Shown: piece by piece, positions 52,800-55,349 of the stretch
Position numbering within the stretch: position 1 is the stretch's first letter
How the letters are laid out: each line of letters starts with the position of its first letter
Origin: Deltaproteobacteria bacterium
Lineage (GTDB): Bacteria > Desulfobacterota > GWC2-55-46 > UBA9637
Direction: 5' to 3'
DNA length: 55,349 nt
Assembly: GCA_016214995.1 (NCBI GenBank)
Contig: JACRML010000088.1
Coordinates: 1 to 55,349, forward strand
Position numbers and translations under genes: made by a program
Notes under the pieces: model-generated
The model's database searches: none
Seen by the model: the letters and a program-made list of their open reading frames with translations, nothing else
What the model was told of the DNA's origin: nothing

Positions 52800-52858
52800 T
52801 AACCTAATCCATATACAATACAAATGTCGTGGATAGGAATCCATAAGGAGGCGCATAG

Positions 52859-53212
52859 ATGAATAATAATTATGAAGTGGTCTTCATTGCAAGACCGGAT
52901 GCTGGGGATGACATCATAAAAGGTATCATACAAAAGGCAAAAGATACCGTTGGAAGTCTCAACAGCCAGATTACAAAAGTTGAGGAGTGGGGTAAGAGAA
53001 AAATGGTCTATCCGATCAGGAAATATCCGGATGGCTATTATGTTCTCCTGAATATATCAGCCAACCCATCGGCCTGCAAAGAAGTTGAGAGGATTTTGCG
53101 GCTAAATGAGGATGTTATCCGCTACCAGACAATTAAAAAGATAGAAATAAAGAATACCAAAAAGGCTAAAAACAAAAAAGAGGCTAAAGAATCTAAGGAG
53201 ATAAATCAATGA
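52859..53212 (+). CDS. rpsF: 30S ribosomal protein S6
   Basis: S6 binds the central domain of 16S rRNA with S18. The 117-residue protein has the family start [40 protein letters not shown] and [18 protein letters not shown], with a Lys/Glu-rich tail (about 98-117). AAGGAG lies 8 bases before the ATG. It overlaps rpsR by four bases (ATGA). Confidence 0.96.
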   Translation: MNNNYEVVFIARPDAGDDIIKGIIQKAKDTVGSLNSQITKVEEWGKRKMVYPIRKYPDGYYVLLNISANPSACKEVERILRLNEDVIRYQTIKKIEIKNTKKAKNKKEAKESKEINQ

Positions 53213-53493
53213 GTGAAAATAGGGGTAAAAAAGAGGCTACAAGCGGGGGACGGCAGCAGTTTGGGGGCAAACGTTCTTTTCAGAAAAAAAAGGTTTGCCG
53301 TTTTTGCGCTGACAAGAATATGAAAGCAGATTATAAGGATTTCAGGATACTTAAGCAGTTTATAAGCGAGCGCGGGAAAATTACCCCCCGACGAATTACC
53401 GGCAACTGCGCCAAACATCAGAGGGAGGTGGCAACAGCCATAAAAAGGGCACGGATACTTGCCTTTCTTCCATTTACTACGGCTGTAGTGTAA
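53209..53493 (+). CDS. rpsR: 30S ribosomal protein S18
   Basis: S18 partners S6 on the platform of the small subunit. The 94-residue protein has [40 protein letters not shown] and [20 protein letters not shown], the full family pattern with CxxC. A longer N-terminal extension (about 1-27) is rich in Lys, Gly and Gln. The ATG overlaps the rpsF stop. Confidence 0.96.
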   Translation: MSENRGKKEATSGGRQQFGGKRSFQKKKVCRFCADKNMKADYKDFRILKQFISERGKITPRRITGNCAKHQREVATAIKRARILAFLPFTTAVV

Positions 53494-53791
53494 TTAGTAA
53501 ACAGTCTTTAAACAGCACATTGCTCACTAATTAGTTCATAGTGAAAAACGACCTTTTATGCTAAAAATTTTTGACTATTGTTTGAATTATTTTAAATGAT
53601 GTTCACGCACAAAAATGCACAGATGCTAGGCAGAACAAGAGGTTGTACTGATGCAGGAACCAACTCCTCATGGCGATTCTTTTGCCGCCACAAACAACTC
53701 CTGTTTTAGGCATGTGAAGATGGAAACCAGCACCGCTGACAATGCAGATGGTCATTTTTAAGCGTGAGCTAATTAAGGAGGCACTAGAATA
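53494..53791. other. Spacer of about 300 bases between rpsR and rplI
   Basis: I see no convincing gene. In many relatives a DUF2232 membrane protein gene lies here; nothing of that length is present. AAGGAGG just before 53792 is the rplI ribosome site. Confidence 0.5.
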
Positions 53792-54235
53792 ATGGAAATC
53801 ATACTAAAGAAAGACGCCCCTTCCCTTGGTAAGCTGGGAAACGTTGTTAAGGTTGCCGATGGCTATGCAAGAAATTATTTGATTCCACATGGAATTGGCC
53901 TTGAAGCCACGCCCAAAAATCTTAAACTCCTGGAAAAAGAGATGAAACTCTGGCAAAAGAAGGCAGAGAAACAGAGGGAAGAGGCTCAACAATTAGCCCA
54001 AGAGATAGAAAAACTCTCCTTAAGCTTTGCCCGTAAATCAGGCGAGGAGGATAAGATTTTTGGTTCAGTTACTTCTCTTGATATTGAGGAAAAAATTAAA
54101 GAGAGCGGCATCCAGATAGACCGCAAAAAGATACATCTTGAAGAACCAATTAAAGCCCTTGGTATTTTTACAGTCCCTGTAAAACTTCACCCGGAGGTTA
54201 CGGCAAGCCTCAAGGTTTGTGTTGTAAAGGAATAA
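53792..54235 (+). CDS. rplI: 50S ribosomal protein L9
   Basis: L9 bridges domains of 23S rRNA on the large subunit. The 147-residue protein starts MEIILKKDAPSLGKLGNVVK and VADGYARNYLIPHGIGLEAT, has the long connecting helix (about 45-75, LKLLEKEMKLWQKKAEKQRE) and the C-terminal domain FGSVTSLDIEEKIKESGIQI. AAGGAGG lies 11 bases upstream. The length is normal. It is followed by the GTCCGT-type repeat and dnaB. Confidence 0.96.
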   Translation: MEIILKKDAPSLGKLGNVVKVADGYARNYLIPHGIGLEATPKNLKLLEKEMKLWQKKAEKQREEAQQLAQEIEKLSLSFARKSGEEDKIFGSVTSLDIEEKIKESGIQIDRKKIHLEEPIKALGIFTVPVKLHPEVTASLKVCVVKE

Positions 54236-54243
54236 AAATCGTT

Positions 54244-54317
54244 GTCCGTGTCCGTTATCCGTGACCGTATAAAAAAACTTCTTCTTACGGACACGGGACA
54301 CGGACACGATTCACGGT
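54244..54317. repeat. GTCCGT-type palindromic repeat between rplI and dnaB
   Basis: A left arm GTCCGTGTCCGTTATCCGTG and a right arm whose reverse complement begins TACCGTGAATCGTGTCCG pair across an AT-rich centre (AAAAAAACTTCTTC). Other copies are at 47603-47633 and inside the TMTC-like gene at about 50858-50894. Confidence 0.65.
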
Positions 54318-54323
54318 ATTACT

Positions 54324-55349
54324 ATGGCAATTCCAGCACAAGATTTATCCCTTCACAAGCTCCCTCCGCAAAATATTGATGCAGAGCAGTCTATCCTTGG
54401 GGCCATCCTTATCGAAAATGATGCCATTAATAAGGTTATCGGCATATTAGAGCAAAGCGGCGAAGATTTTTACAGGGATGCCCACAAAAAAATATTTAAG
54501 GCCATGCTCTCTCTCAGGGAGAAAGAAAACGAGCCCATAGACTTTGTAACATTGTCAGCCGCTCTTAAAAACATGGGCGCGCTTGAATCTATAGGCGGAA
54601 GCTCATATCTGGCCGCACTTATAGAATCCACACCTACTGCTGCGAATATAGCCTACTATGCGAAAATAGTGAGGGAGAAGGCCCTGTTAAGAAAGCTTAT
54701 AAATGCCTCCACAGAAATAATAACAAGGTGTTATGACGGCAAAGAAAAAATAGATGATTTTCTTGACGATGCTGAGAAGATAATATTTGATGTCGCAGAA
54801 GACAAGACAAAACAATCTTTTTATCCTATCAAGGATTTAGTTACAGGCGTCTTTAAGGCCATTGAAGGGCTCTCTGGCAGGACTAGCAATATTACAGGCG
54901 TGCCGACAGGCTTTGACAAGTTTGATGAGCTTACATCAGGCTTGCAGCCTGCAGACCTTATTATTATTGCCGGAAGACCCAGCATGGGCAAGACGGCATT
55001 TTGTCTGAATATTGCCCAGAGCACGGCCGATGCAGGCAATCCTGTGGCAGTGTTCTCGCTTGAGATGAGCAAAGAGCAGCTTGCCCAAAGACTGCTTGCC
55101 TCCAAGGCAAGAGTCAACCTTCATAGGTTGAGGAACGGAAAGTTAAGGGATGAGGATTGGAGCAGACTCATCAGAGCGGTTGACAGCCTGCATGAGGCCC
55201 CTCTATTTATAGATGATACACCTGCTCAATCCGTGCTGGAGATAAAGGCAAAGACCAGGAGGCTTACAAAACAGCATGGCATAAAACTTGTTATCGTGGA
55301 TTATCTTCAGCTTATGAGGGGCAGACACGATGCAGACAATAGGGAGCAG
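54324..55349 (+). CDS. dnaB: Replicative DNA helicase DnaB, 5' part
   Basis: DnaB unwinds DNA at the replication fork. The first 342 residues are in the window and run off the right edge. They show the N-terminal domain (KLPPQNIDAEQSILGAILIE, DFYRDAHKKIFKAMLSLREK) and the RecA core with GVPTGFDKFDELTSGLQPAD, Walker A GRPSMGKTAF (about residue 218), AVFSLEMSKEQLAQRLLASK and VIVDYLQLMRG (Walker B). It starts at the ATG at 54324 inside the edge of the repeat; no strong ribosome site is visible, so the repeat may have replaced it. The position after rplI is common. Confidence 0.95.
   Translation, partial: MAIPAQDLSLHKLPPQNIDAEQSILGAILIENDAINKVIGILEQSGEDFYRDAHKKIFKAMLSLREKENEPIDFVTLSAALKNMGALESIGGSSYLAALIESTPTAANIAYYAKIVREKALLRKLINASTEIITRCYDGKEKIDDFLDDAEKIIFDVAEDKTKQSFYPIKDLVTGVFKAIEGLSGRTSNITGVPTGFDKFDELTSGLQPADLIIIAGRPSMGKTAFCLNIAQSTADAGNPVAVFSLEMSKEQLAQRLLASKARVNLHRLRNGKLRDEDWSRLIRAVDSLHEAPLFIDDTPAQSVLEIKAKTRRLTKQHGIKLVIVDYLQLMRGRHDADNREQ

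Noticed and set aside
1-55349. tRNA or rRNA genes
   Set aside because: I looked for cloverleaf-like sequence in the gaps and for rRNA stretches and saw none; a dedicated search could still find one.

Overview
The window comes from a bacterial chromosome of moderate, slightly AT-rich composition. A TonB protein, TatA, a lipoprotein, System II cytochrome c assembly (CcsB type), FabI and a large surface-polysaccharide locus all point to a Gram-negative cell. The style of the genome (many short palindromic repeats, degraded restriction genes, many TTG/GTG starts) fits environmental Nitrospirota- or Desulfobacterota-like lineages, but I cannot fix the taxon from sequence alone. Both ends of the window cut genes: tatA on the left (minus strand) and dnaB on the right.

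Layout. (1) 1-2529: tatA end, a TonB-family protein, queE and a cytochrome c assembly protein. (2) 2530-10060: a decaying defence island. It holds a type III modification gene broken at an 8-C run, an Abi_C-type protein, a fused N-terminal domain-DUF488 protein, an unrecognised Cys/His protein, a Res gene cut off at a tandem repeat, a Phd/RelE toxin-antitoxin pair with its own operator, and stumps of an HsdR and of a winged-helix regulator. (3) 10061-20011: housekeeping and redox genes: a lipoprotein, an AarF/UbiB kinase, RNase R, FabI, a ferritin-like protein, a galT with an in-frame amber codon, a periplasmic OB-fold protein and TldD. (4) 20146-51111: a polysaccharide locus of about 31 kb, all on the plus strand. 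It opens with a winged-helix regulator flanked by two matching operators. (5) 51179-55349: an ANTAR response regulator, an insertion-sequence remnant, and the rpsF-rpsR-rplI-dnaB cluster with a recognisable promoter.

How the genes work together. The polysaccharide locus encodes nucleotide-sugar enzymes (a UDP-sugar dehydrogenase, a UDP-glucuronate-type epimerase, a UDP-GlcNAc 2-epimerase), a two-domain oxidoreductase usually paired with a heparinase-like lyase, and a block reading Gmd, a reductase/epimerase, a perosamine-synthase-like aminotransferase, a methyltransferase and a sugar formyltransferase. The last block predicts an N-formylated 4-amino-4,6-dideoxymannose (perosamine) residue. 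An asparagine synthase, several glycosyltransferases and methyltransferases, a Wzx-like flippase, a B12-type radical SAM protein, a YdcF protein and a polyprenyl-phosphate glycosyltransferase complete it. I see no Wza/Wzc export genes, no initiating phosphoglycosyltransferase and no clear Wzy polymerase, so these must lie elsewhere or be unrecognised.

The most unusual general signal is repeat invasion. Several families of short palindromic elements have inserted between and inside genes. Three lie inside mod, and one MITE-like family with AACCC termini sits so that its TA/TAA edge forms the stop codon of two separate genes.
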